From: Blepharisma stoltei
Taxonomy: Eukaryota; Ciliophora; Heterotrichea; Heterotrichida; Blepharismidae
Direction: 5' to 3'
Length of the DNA stretch: 64,000 nucleotides
Assembly (NCBI GenBank): GCA_914767885.1
Contig: CAJZBQ010000060.1
Coordinates: forward strand, 744,001 to 808,000
Shown here in pieces: positions 8,392 through 21,300 of the stretch (within the stretch, counting starts at the first letter, position 1; each line of letters begins with the position of its first letter). The position numbers and the translations under genes are program-made. The notes under the pieces are model-generated. The model was not told the DNA's origin and did no database searches. It saw only the letters and a program-made list of their open reading frames with translations.

Positions 8392-10643
8392 TTAAAGAGT
8401 TTCTTTCCCTTTGCTTGTTCTTACTCTCCTTGACTTAATCAGAAGAGCAATGTAGCGAATTAGTATGCAGAAAATCATAAGGACAAATCCAATGAAAAAT
8501 GAGATTATCATTGGTATAGCTGGGGCTAAATTATCCCCACATTCAGGAGTATAAGTATGAGGAATATAAGGGACATAATCTGTTTTTAAAGAATAAGTAA
8601 ATGGATAGTCTTCCTTCTTGGTCATAGCACCCATCAATTGAAATTAAAAACGTTGTTTGCAAAGCAGCTCCACTTGTTGGCTGTATATCTACAGACCCAT
8701 CGCAGGTGGTCCCATTGTTCACATTTACTATAAATGATGATAATGAGTTTCCTGAAGACTCAGTGATGGTAAAATTGAATTTATAAGAACTTCCTGGAAG
8801 AAGGAATTTGGTGGGATAGAAATTGTTTGCTAATTATCAGGAAAAATATTTATTGCAATCAGTTGATCCTGAAACAAATGGAACTTGAAGTGATGGAGCT
8901 GCCTCAATATTGATACAGAGTTTTTGTGCCCAAAGACGTTTGTTACTTTAAAAGTAACCATTAGTGAAGAGCCAACTTTGCTAGTAAATAGAAGTCTTGT
9001 GTCACAGGCACAGTCATATATGGTCGTATTAAAGTCTGTATGGTTATCTAAACAATTATAAAAAGAGCCATCACTATTGAGATTAAGAACTATGCTTTAC
9101 CAACAGTTTGGCATTACAAGCAATGTGCTTCATCTAAAATAGTGCAGGAGTTTCATTGGTAGTATCGTATGTCGCACATTTAGAGTCGCATTCAGAAGTA
9201 ATTTTATTTATATAGCAATAATATCAATCGTCTGGAGCACATTCATTAGTATTGCTATCAACGGTAGAGTTTCCTGGGAATTATAGTCTGGAGCAGCTGA
9301 CATGTGATAAGTATCTACGCATTAAATGCAAGTTGAGCCTGATGTAGAATTACAAGTAGCACATTGAGGCTAATACTCAACACAAGATTTATCCGTATCG
9401 AAGTATAATCCATCATCAGGTATGCAAGTATCATTAGCATATCCAGAATGTTCTGGACATTTGCAGTCAGACTCTACAAGCATATGCGTTGTATCTATAC
9501 ACATAAGTACCGAAATTCCATTAGTAGTAAAATTTAACACATTTAGAATCGAATTCTGTAGTGCTGTTATTTGCATCAAAGTAAATCCGTCATCTGGAAC
9601 ATATTCTGATCCAGTCGATCGATACTACTTTGATACAAATGATACTTGCGTCTGAATGCGACTCTAAATGTGCGCATATGATACTATCAATGGAACTTCG
9701 TGAACTATTTTGTATAGACGAACACATATGCTAGGAGTTCCCGAATGTCCTAGTAACTCACTTTCACGGAATCAGAATGTTTTCCAGTGACGGATATTCC
9801 TTCGAAACAAATGCAACTTGTGCCGAGTGCGACTCTATATGAAACATGCAATACAAGCAATGGAACTTCCTGCACAGCTTGTGCAGAAACAACACATATG
9901 TCAGCTTCTCAGAATGCGAAAGTCCTGGTAACTCAACTCTCAATTGATCTTAAACAGCCAGATCGTCAACATAGTCTGGAAATATCGAGATTATCTGATA
10001 AAGCAGCTAGATCCTAAAAGATTCTTGCTTTTTTTGGCTATTGCCAATTAAAATCCAAAAATACTAGTTATTACCCAAGGGGATTAGATGGCGCAGAATG
10101 ATTCATGCTCTCTAGTTCGCTTCTAAACATTTTTGTAAGCTTATATCTATAACACAAAAGTTTTGCTTCTCAAATCTCGGATTTCAAAAATCCGATTTAG
10201 AGATTGCAGTTCACCATATTATTTGTGTAAAAGACCATATAACCTCACAAGAAGGAACTCTATATAAATTCATCCTCGCCCGTAATACAAGTTCCACCAT
10301 TGGTTCTAAGAACTATATTGCAATGGTCAATATCCGAATTTTTGCAACCACCTGCATCTTCAGGTATGTGATCATCTGGATAAGCGGAAGAACTACAAAT
10401 TGTATCATTATAGCAATAATCGCTATAACTTGCACTGTCTGTGCAAACACCTGTTATTTGTCTTTCGTTTTCCCACCATGATCCGTCTTTAGATGTCTCA
10501 TGGTCTTTTTCTGGAAGGGTCTCATTATTTTTGGCAAGTTGATTGACTGTCTCAGAGTCGTCGACGAGCAGTTTTGAGTTATCTTAGAGCTTCCAAGAAG
10601 GCTATTTCTTTGTAATTGGATTAAGCTCCTCAGCTATAGACAT
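8392..10643 (-). pseudogene. Truncated, decayed pseudogene of the REJ/GPS receptor family
   Basis: The C-terminal end (8392-8637) encodes TPECGDNLAPAIPMIISFF as in the intact genes, but runs straight into the last transmembrane segment (IRYIALLIKSRR), so the cytoplasmic linker and three helices are deleted. Upstream are fragments matching the REJ-like region (about 8640-9000), then Cys-rich units in shifting frames (about 9000-9950, with the CECPEHSGY-like motif), and finally a remnant of the N-terminus whose ATG would be at 10643. Stops and frameshifts are scattered throughout. The 5' flank (10644-10990) also matches that of the two intact genes. It is a dead third copy of the duplicated unit. 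Confidence 0.85.
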
Positions 10644-11027
10644 ATTATTTTATAGGGTTCATATTACGACCGAATAAAATCGCCAATAAGGAAATTAATT
10701 TATATAAGAAAAATATATGAAATTTAAATGATCTAGATGATCTTTCTCTGTTATACCAATATTTTTGAATGAGAAACCAACTGAGCCTATCTTAAAAATT
10801 TTTGAGTTTTTTGATCTCAGCTCTTTAGAAGCCTAATTAAATGATAATAGCATTTAATGCTGCTAAAAGACTAAAAATGTAATTTTTAGACGACGTAAAT
10901 GCGAGTCTGTATTCATACTTACTAACTCTATTAAATAAGGTTACAAATTAAATATTTTTTTTTGCTTTACAAATTATTTGTAATAGTAGTTTGTTTGCTA
11001 CTGTAAATTAAAAATTTTATATTGAAT
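10644..11027. other. Duplicated 5' flank of the pseudogene
   Basis: The block around 10700-10870 (ATGATCTAGATGATCTTTCTC and neighbouring bases) matches 41710-41880 and 58530-58700, upstream of the two intact genes. No gene is present. The plus-strand pseudogene copy begins at about 11028. Confidence 0.7.
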
Positions 11028-12130
11028 TATAGGATTCCAGCTCATCGAAGCAATTTTCCGAAGCCTATAGAATCATTGATTATTAACGAAATCGAAGAAA
11101 AAATCAGCACCACAAAGAACGTTGACGAAATCAAGAAATTTCAATCAAAAATAAAATCAATTTACGACGAAAGACTGCAAGAGTTAATTTATGAAGAAAT
11201 CTTAGAAGCGCATATAAACGAGCTCAACATTCAATCAGAGCTTACGAATCTGACAAAAGAAGAACCACTTTAGCTTCGAAATCGTCATTAATTAAAGTAG
11301 ACAGTGTAGATGAGCCAGAAGACTACGTAAATGAAGTTTTTACCCCTGGAGAGCATAGTCCTAATGAATACTCATTAAAATATGTGCAAGAAGAAGAAAA
11401 AGTTGAGAAAAGTTTCGAGGAGAATGAGAAAACAAATACAAAAGCAAAAAGGATTAAGAAAATTATACAGTTAATTTAAAAACAAGCTGCATATTGAGGT
11501 CAGTAATGAAAGAATTGAGATAAGTGAAATATTTTGTGACGAAATCTTAGAGGTTGGGAACAAACAGTGCTTATTGCATGGCTTTTGAATCTTTTTAGAG
11601 CTGTTCCAAAAAATTCAATTATTTTATCCTAAAATGCTGCAGATATTCGCTTACAAAATGATACCACGGATATGCTAGAAATTATAAACTCAATTGGTTC
11701 GTATTCATTTATGAATGTCACAGGAAAGAATAAGGCAGGAAACGAAAAATTCCTTCGAGAAAACAATCTCCCAGTAAATTTAGCTTTCAACGGAAAATCA
11801 GCAATTTCTGTATTAGATCTTTCTTTTCAATGGAAATCAACCAGAGATTGAAAAAAAGCCTTCTGAGTTATGGGTTCCAGCGTTTAAAAAACAAATTAGT
11901 TATGGGATTCAAGGGTATGCAAGGAAATAAAAATAATGTTCAGTTTGTAAAGAAATGTAGAGAAACTATAAATCGTGATTTCAGCACAAAAAATCCGCCT
12001 CCAAAAGGAAATCAAACAAAAAGGGAAGATTTTAAATAAAGATTTCGTGTTTGGGCTGGCTTATACAAATTTAGATAATCGTCTTTTTTTGTGTGTTGTT
12101 GAACCAAAAGATTTTGTCCCTGCAAACTAA
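11028..12130 (+). pseudogene. Decayed second copy of the gene at 5755-8010
   Basis: Nucleotide similarity to 5755-8010 runs from AGGATTCCAGCTCATCGAAG to the same TAA (12128-12130) and into the 3' flank. Frameshifts and deletions break the frame: after LTKEEPL at about 11270, near 11450, and a deletion around 11850 that removes the FISFEPSDIEVYK part. It lacks the retroposed insert of the other copy and so documents the pre-insertion target. Start is not preserved. Confidence 0.85.
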
Positions 12131-12374
12131 TTCAGGTGTCTTTTAATCTTAATTAATTTTAGTCTTTCTGCAAATATTAACATAATTTATCCAAAAATTA
12201 TATAATGTTTTCATTTTAAGTGGTTTTAATAAATAGAAAATATAACGATGGATTATTTATGTATAAAGCCATACTAAGTCGTTATAATTTTCGATATTTA
12301 TTAAATTTTAATTTTTATGATATCCTTTAATCAAAGAAATTATTTTATTGAGACTTTTTAAAATAAAAGATTAT
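12131..12374. other. AT-rich convergent spacer
   Basis: Lies between the 3' ends of the plus-strand pseudogene and the minus-strand giant gene. The first 50 bases match the 3' flank after 8010. Nothing else is recognised. Confidence 0.6.
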
Positions 12375-15300
12375 TTAAGGTTTTACTTTGCATGTTTCAA
12401 CTGGTGGATACATTTGCACAATAATATATCTCATAATCATGTAAATGGTTTGCATGACAAAAATCTCAATCAGAATCCCCCACAAGAAACTAACTGCCCA
12501 ATACCCGCTCCACTCGTGGCAGAAGTCATTGCTTAGCATCACGACTCCAATGATAGATCCTATAAGAATTGAAACTCCAACAGTGACTGCAGCTGCTGTC
12601 CATACAGGCAATTTCACCCTATAAATACTAAATGCAATTATCATGAATACCTCTACAGGAATTGATACCGCGATGGCTAAAATCATATAGCCAAAGTAAT
12701 CCCCTTCATAGTCATCAAACAAGGACTGGGTTGACATTTCGCTTCCGCTATCTGTGTCTTCTGACCCATAGAAAAATAGTCCTTCTAGTAGCAATTCGAA
12801 AATAATAACAGTTATCAATGTAAAAAGTCTGGTAGCTCTTGAAAACCCTGGTCTGTAATAAAGAAGTCCTATAGTTAAATGTCCTTCTATTAAACCCTGA
12901 AACTTACTATGATATTTTGGCGAATTTTGAGAGTTTTCAGGTTTGGATACATTTACAGCTTGTTCAGTTCATTCAATTTCCACTCCCCTCTTGGTCTCAG
13001 CTGCCTCTACAGGGGCATCTCCGCAGCAGCTTTCAAGATCATGGATTACTACTGGCATCGTTCCTTTGCAGGTCTTAGTCTTAGTTAAAATTATAGAGTA
13101 GCTCCCTGCCAGGACCGAAGGTCCTTTTCTTCCGCCTTTTGGACGCCTCGCTTGCTTCCTTGCCCTGCTTCCAGTGTGCACCTAAGTGCCACAGGCTACC
13201 ACTCAGCTCCTTCCGGTCATGGGGCTTGGTCATGCTATCCCGGAAGTAGGCGGACTGGGTCACCGTGCTTCACGTCGCCAGACTAGGGTTAGAGCTAATG
13301 ATTAACTCCTTAGCTCTTGTCGGCTCCTGCCATGTCCTCCAAATTGGCACTAGCGTCCCTAGAGGAAAAACCCTTTTTACCCCGTGTCCTATCGGGACGA
13401 CCCTAGGATCGTCGTTGCTGGACTGGGAGGGAAACCTAGCCGGACACAAACTACCAGTACCCATTCCAGACCTTTTCCTAGGCGGATTGGCTTCAGGCCG
13501 CAGCAAGGTCCCCAATCTCGCCACAGTTCCGGGAGAGGATGGGTCGGTGTTGTCTCCATTTTATTTGTGTCGTTCCTTTGCAGGTATCGACCAAATTTCT
13601 TGAGCTTTCCCTTGGAGTATGCACAGGGGTGTTTTCAGGAACTATATCAAGCTTTCCTACACTTGTAGATCTATTTAATCTATCAATTACCACCACAACT
13701 GGAGCAAGCAGTATTCCAATAAACAGTGTCACCACAAGAATATACAATGGAGCTAAATTTTGGTCGCAGCTTGACGAGACTGTAGGTGGGACAATTGGTG
13801 GTGGAACTTCAATTGGGGTTTCTGACAGTTTATACATTGAAAAGTGATAGACTTGGAAAGTAACGATTCTTGTCTCATTATTAATTCCCACAATTTTACA
13901 ATTTGTCTCGTCCCAAGTCTTATTCCCTTCATTATAATACACACAAGTCCAGTTCATATCTTTCGAGAGGTCCTTATAATAAGGTAACTGGATTAGAAAT
14001 GGATATTCTGTAGAAGAAAATGCCAAGTCTGTTTCGGCATATGTAGAAAGGGTAAAGTCTGAATAAGTCCCTGACTGTCCTAAGCTGAAAGAAGCAATGT
14101 CAGAGAAATCATTGGCAAAGCCGTGATAGTAATTAGCCCTCATGTTCATAATAATAGAAGAATCGATTGCAAGCACTTCTGGGTACTTAAAAGATCTATC
14201 GTCGTCATATTCTCTTGTGGTGTTTTCAAAGCCAGTGATAAAGTTCCTTTCTTTGTAAATCTTGGTGTCATCGGTGTTTTGGTTTCCGTTTATAGAGGAT
14301 TGGGTCACTAAATCGTTTATGGTAGCTGCATTGATCCATGTGATATAGAAACTGTCGACCGCTGAAATGTATTTTTCAAAGGATTGTTCAGTGTAATTGG
14401 TTCTGTTTCCATAAGACAAATAGCCTTCTCCAAAAGTGACAATTAAATCAATACTGTCTTGGTCAGGCACAAGTGAAGAGAAAGAGGATAAAAGGCTATT
14501 TATCCAAGAAATAAATTCCTGGTACATGCTTAAGCTCATTAAAGACGTATGATCTGCCAAAGAACTGATAGCGCCAATTACAGTTTGCAGTTCTGAGTTC
14601 GTCATGCTAGCAATTGTCGCATAATACTGCAAGTCAGACCACATCTGAGTGAATAAAGCGCTATCAATCTCTGCGCTGGAATACAAGAGAATTGCGGATG
14701 GAATATTGTCTGAGTCTAGTGTCATAGATTTATAGCCGTCCCAAAGCCAAGTGGAATCAAGCATTCTTCCTGTGTATTTATTAACTGTGAAATCAGAAGA
14801 TTGATAGTCTGAGCAGGTTCCTAGCTGATCACAGACATGAGCAGTAGCTCTATTTTGTCCTGATGGGAAAACAGACGACACTTCATTACTTTGGGTTGTG
14901 TAGCCGACTGTATAAGGAGTCTTATTATTACGGGAGTTCTTAAAGGTGTATAGAAGAGGGTAGTCTTCATCATCTCGGTCATAGCAACCAGATATAGAAA
15001 GCTGAAAAGTATCAATTAAAGCAGTTCCACTGGAAGGACTTACACTTGTAGAGCCTGTACAGGATGCTCCTAGGTTAATATCTACATCTAAGTCTACGCT
15101 AAAGCTGGTCGAAGCAGTTTTTACAGTCAATGTAAATACATATGAAACTCCTTCACTAAGAGAATTGGCTGGGAAATTAATTGTGGGAAGGTTGTTAGGA
15201 GAAATCGTCACAGCAGTTCCTGATGTTTGTGTCCAGGTCAAAGTTGAGCTTGAGCTTGCAGAGACTGAGGCTGTATACGAATTAGATTGCTGATTATTTA

Positions 15301-18300
15301 CTTTGATACCGAGCGTAGGAAGTTCTATTGAAGTTGAAGTACTCTGAGATAACACAAAAAGAGTTATAGTTGCGGAAGCAGTCCTGGTGTCTTTTGAGAT
15401 GGTGCAGGTTATATCCCATTCTGCCCCTTTGGTGATTTTTGCAGAAGGAATCGTAAGTGTGCTTGAGGTTTCTGAAGAAAACAGTACACTATTATCAGCT
15501 GCCAAACACTGAGAGCCATCAGCATGGTTTAAACAGGTCCATTCATAATTTAAGGTTGAAGTAGGGTTGTCTGGGTCTTTAGAGTTTTTAGCATTAACAG
15601 TGTAGTCTTTGCTTGGGTTGACATCGCCGCTTCCTTTAGATAATTTGATATACAGAGGAGATGCAGTAGTCGTCACATACACTGTAGCGTTTCCTGATAC
15701 AGTTGAGTCACCGTTAGACTGAGAAGCAATTGCCATGAAGCCATAAGTGCCGCCAGCAGGAAGAGAATTTTTAGCAATTTCTAACTTACTAGTAGCACTG
15801 ACAGCTAGACTAGACCCAGAAAAACCAGTAGGCCCTGACACATAGGACCATTTCCAAGAAATAGAGCTCGTAGACCCTCCACAGACGTCAGTAACTTTTG
15901 CTTTTAGTTTTGTGGTGTCAGAAGTTTTGACTGATACAGAATTTCCTGAGTCAAAGGACACATTTAAGGACTCTTCAGGGGACAAAATCGTGGACACTGT
16001 CGCTGTGCTTGTGGTTGAGCTGATTCCATTTTTGATTGTCACAGTTACTGTTAAGCTTGTCTGGGTTGTCACTTTTGTCAAATAATTTCGCGTAATTGAT
16101 AAGCTTGAGCCTTTTTGAGATGAAATATAAGTGGATAGGCTAGAAATTGCAGGAGAAATGGTAGAGCTCCAGGTATAGGTCATAGAAGTTCCATAGGAGC
16201 CAGTAGATTTTTCAGCGGAGTATACAATAGTAGTGGATCCGCAGCCTAAGGAGACTAGCTCTGGGCCTGATAGCTTAGCTATTGGAGCTGGATCTGATGT
16301 CATGGTTATTTGAGTGCTAAGTGGCTGATAGTTAGTTGTGCATTGGTCTGTGGTATCTTTAACAATATAAGTGCCGTCCAAATTAATTGTGCCACTTCTC
16401 AAGGTAAAGCCAGCCCCCAGTACAATTTTCAAAGTCTTTGAGTCAGCCCAAGAACATACTGGTCCAGTTCCCATCAACAAAAGAGTATCATAGCTCAGTA
16501 CTTCAGAACAAGTCGGGTCTAGACCAGTATTTATAGGAACCTTAAAGGTCACTGACACAGAAGTAAACGAAAAGCTAAAGGAAGCCCCAGTTACGTCTGA
16601 AGACGCTAAATAATTCTTGCACAAAATGCATTTGCTATTCACCAAAGAGTATCCATTATTACAAAGACAGCTATTTGAAGCCTGGTCATACGAAGAATTC
16701 TGTGTGCATTTACAAGCTTTGTTATTGAACTCAGCATTGGTTATACATGCTAAGCAATTTCCATTATCTTCGTCACAAGAAGAGCATAAACTGCTACAGA
16801 CTGCGGTGCATGCGTTATTGGAGTTTAAGGCAAAACCGGTGTCACATTGACAAATATTGTTGGAGTTAAGAGAAGCGTGTTTATTGCAAGTTAAACATTT
16901 AGAAGCTGAGGTACAGGTTGCACAGCATGTAGGACACTGATAACATTTGCCATTTAATGGGAAATAGCTGTCAATGCATGAGCAAGTTGGGTAATATTTG
17001 GATTTAGGTACAGAATTTTCTGCTTTTTTAGCATTAGGGACACAGTCAATGCAGCTGGTAGATGATGCACAGGTCAAGCATTGGTTTGAGCAAGCCACAC
17101 AAGTTTCAGCTTGATAATCAGTCCAAGTTCCAGATGGGCATTGGCAGACAGAAGTTCCACTGCCATCAAATCCATCCTTACACACATCACAAATCTGCCC
17201 ATTTTCACTATTACAAGTATCACAAAAGCTTACATCACACGAGCATTCTCCATTATTTTGAACATACCCGGCCTGGCAAATATCGCAGATTCCTCCATCA
17301 TATTCATTGCAGCTTGCACAATTATCAACCCCACATGTGCATGTAAAAGTATTAGTAAGGATATATCCTCCTAAACACATATGGCATTCTGTTCCAGTCG
17401 TCTCAACAACAATACATTTCTCTAACTCCCCCCCCTCCGTGAGTGAACAAACCATTAGAAAAATTGCTATTTTTTGCCCAAAAGCCCACCCTCCGTGAAC
17501 AAAAATTTTTTAATAGAAAAATTTTTTATGGAAAAAAAAATTGATATTATAAATGATAATTAGTATAATGAAATCTAGAGCCAATCTGTTTTATTTTAAC
17601 GAATTGCTTTTTAAAACATAAATTTTATAAATTAAATTAATATTTGCTTTTCAATTTTTGCTAATTAGGATTTTTTAAATTTCGAAAAACAATATTTTTT
17701 ATAAAACTTATATATAAATTTTTTTTAAAAAAAAAATTAACTCCCCTCCGTGAGTGAACAAAGTTTTTTTGTTCACTCACGGAGGGGGGGAGTAAAGAAG
17801 ACTGTGTGCATATGCCGTCTGTATTTATCATATAGCCTTCTGCGCAGGAATTGCAGGCTACTCCATCAATTTCGATTATATTGCAGTTTGAAACGGTAGA
17901 ATAAATACAGACCGAGGTAGATGTCGGCAAATAGTCTTTATCACAAGTAGAACATGTGTTGCCTGCGTAGCCTTTTTCACAAATATAACAGGTATTAGCA
18001 TCAGTCACTGTTATGCAGTGAGGTATTGAAGAGACAATACAGCTTTTAGATGAAGTTGGCAAGTAGCCTATATCGCAGCTTTCACAAGTAGGTGTGATAT
18101 AGCCGTTGTCGCATATGTTACAAGATTGCCCATTATTGCTGTCAAGAATTAAACAATGAGATAACGAAGATACAACGCAATTTGTATTTACGTCTGGTAA
18201 ATAGCCTATATCGCAATTTTGACAACTCCTGCTTACATAGCCAGTTTCGCATTGCTGGCAATTTTCTGGATCAGTAGCTATAATGCAGTGGGTCATTAAC

Positions 18301-21300
18301 GATTGAATACATTGAGTGTTTGTGTCCCTTACATAGCCAACATCGCATTCTGTGCATGTTAGACCTGCATAGCCTGTTTCGCATTGATGGCAAGTGTTAG
18401 GGTCATTGGCTTTAAGAGTAGTGCAATGGGATAGAGAACTCAAAAGACAAAGAGAGCTTTGGTCACGCAAGTAGCCTTTAGAACAGTCAGCACATTTAGA
18501 TCCAGAATAGCCTGTGCTGCATGAGAAGCAAGAATTTGGATCGCTGCTATAAAGAGTAGCGCAATGAGTTAATGACGATTGAAGACATAAAGAATTCTGG
18601 TCATGTACATATCCTTGAGCACAATCAGTACAAGTCGTCCCAGCATAGCCAACTTCACAGAGTTTGCAAGAATTTGCATTTCCGCTTACCAGAGTTGTAC
18701 AATGAGTAATTGTTGACGAAATACATTTACCAGTTTCATCAAGCAAATAGTTTGTAAAACAAATTGAACAATGTGTAGCATCAGTAGCTGTTAGACAGTA
18801 TATTAATGAAGAAGCGATACACAAATCTGCTGTATTTCTAACGTATCCAGTATCGCAGAAATCACAAGTGTATCCTGAATATCCTGTTTCGCAAGAGAAG
18901 CAGAGTGTAGGATTACTAATTATATTGCAATGGGCTATTGATCCTTCTGCACATTTGCCATTATAGTCAATCATGTATCCCTGAGCGCAGGCCGAACAAG
19001 TAGTTCCAGTATAGCCAGTTTCACAGGCTTTGCAGACATTTCCATTCCCGGTTTCAAGGGTAGTGCAATGGGTAATTGTTGTCGAAATACATAGGCCAGT
19101 TTCGTCAGGCAAATAATTTGAATCACAAACTGAGCAACGTGTAGTATCGGCTGCTACTTTGCAATTGAGTAAAGTAGAAATCACACAAACTTGAGAAGAA
19201 TTTTTTACGTATCCACTAGAGCAGCTTCCACAAGTATCACCATCATATCCGGTTTCACATGTGGCACAGTGAGTGGCGTCGGTGAGTGTTGTACAATGTG
19301 TGAGTGATGTTTGAATGCACTGAGAGTTTGTGTCCATTAAATACCCAGTATCACATGTTGCGCATGTGGCTCCAGAATAGCCTGCCTTGCATTGGTAGCA
19401 AGAATCGGGGTTATTGCTCACTAAAATTGCACAATGAGTTATTGAGGATTCAAGGCAAATAGAGGTTTTGTCATGCACAAAACCTTGTATGCAATCAGAG
19501 CATGAATTTCCTAAGTAGCCATGTTCGCATTGGTGACAAGTAGATGCATCTAAAACACTAGTGCAGTGAGTTAATGATGATTGAATGCATTGAGCATTAG
19601 TATTAACCAAATAGCCGTCATCGCATTCTGTGCATGTGGAACCTGTATAGCCTGCTTCACATTGATGGCAAGTCTCGGGATCATTGCTTATAAGAGTAGT
19701 GCAATGAGTAATTGAGGTTTGAAGACAAAGAGCGTTTTGGTCATGCACATAACCTTCAGAACAGTCAGAACATGTAGCTCCAGAATAGCCTGTGCTGCAT
19801 AAGAAGCAAGAATTTGGATTGTTGCTAGCAAGAGTAATGCAACGAATTAATGACGATTGAAGACATAAAGAATTCTGGTCATGCAGATATCCTTGAACAC
19901 AGCTAGCACATGTCGTCCCAGTGTAGCCAGTTTCACAGAGTTTGCAAGAATTTGCATTTCCGCTTACCAGAGTTGTACAATGAGTAAGTGTTGATGAAAT
20001 ACATTGACCAGTTTCATCAGGTACATAATTTGCAGCACAAACTGCGCAATTTGTAGCATCAGTAGCTGTTTGACAGTTGGTTAATGAAGAAAGGATACAG
20101 AGCTGTGATGTTGTTTTGACATACCCACTATCACAAGTCCCACAATTGTCACTTACATACCCTTCTTCACACTCAGCACAATGAGTAGCATCAGTAACTT
20201 TTGTACAGTGTGTTAAAGATGTTTGAATACAATTTGAGCTATTATCAATCAAATACCCTATATCGCAAACAGTGCAGGTAGACCCTGTATAGCCTGTTTG
20301 ACATTGATGGCAAGAATTTGGATCTCCAGCAGCAAGAGTTGTGCAATGAGTTATTGATGGCTGGAGACAAGAAGAATTCTCATCATGTAAATAACCTTGT
20401 GAGCAATCAGTACATTTAACTCCAGAATAGCCTGTATCGCATTGGTGACATGAATTAGGATTATTGCCGGTAAGTTTAACGCAATGAGTTATCGACGTCA
20501 ACAAGCAATTATAGCTTTCATCACGCAAGTAGCCATCTGCACAAAGATGGCATTGGTTTCCTACATAGCCTGTTTCACATGTATGGCAAGTATATATATC
20601 ACCTGCAGCTAGAGTTATACAATGAGGAAGAGACGTTTTCAAACAAGCATAATTTACATCATATATGTAGCCTTGAGCGCAATCACTACATGTCGCCCCG
20701 GTATAGCCAGTAGCACAGCTATCACATTGTGTCCCAGACCAGCCTAATTCGCAATTAGCACAAACTGCACCATTCCCTATCTCGACAACCGAACAATGTT
20801 TTAATGTAGACGAAATGCAAGCTTTGTTTGCGTCAGGCAAATAATTAGCTGCACAACTATCACAGACTGTCCCTGCATATCCTGTTTCACATTGGTTACA
20901 AGCCTCTCCATTATTGCGTTCAAGAATTGTGCAATGTTGCAAATTTGATGGAATACAGTTTGAGTCGACATCACGATTGTAATTTTCTATACACTCTGAG
21001 CAGTCGTCTTTCTGGTATCCAACCTCACATTGTTTACACTGAGTAGGGGTTTGTAGAACAAGAATAACGCAGTGGGTAATTGATGTTTGCAGACATTGGA
21101 GTTGTTCGTCCCATATGTAACCTTGTGCGCAGGATTCGCAGCCAGTGCCAGTGTACCCGGCTACACATTCGAAGCAAACATCTGGAGTGTTATAGCCCGA
21201 GCATACATATTGTGTAGGTTATGACTGATTTGATTGGAAGATTAGGAGTGGATTTATGGCAAGCCAGATAATCAATTGTTGCAGCTAGCATGCATGAAAT

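Noticed and set aside
13081-13668. Small ORFs in the GC-rich block (60-112 aa) as genes
   Set aside because: They lie inside a retroposed insert, overlap on both strands, and show no recognisable domain. High GC alone lengthens chance ORFs.
13493-17455. An independent gene starting with MVCSLTEGG at 17455
   Set aside because: That ATG lies within the MITE at 17426-17795. Excision joins the frame directly to the upstream Cys-rich repeats.
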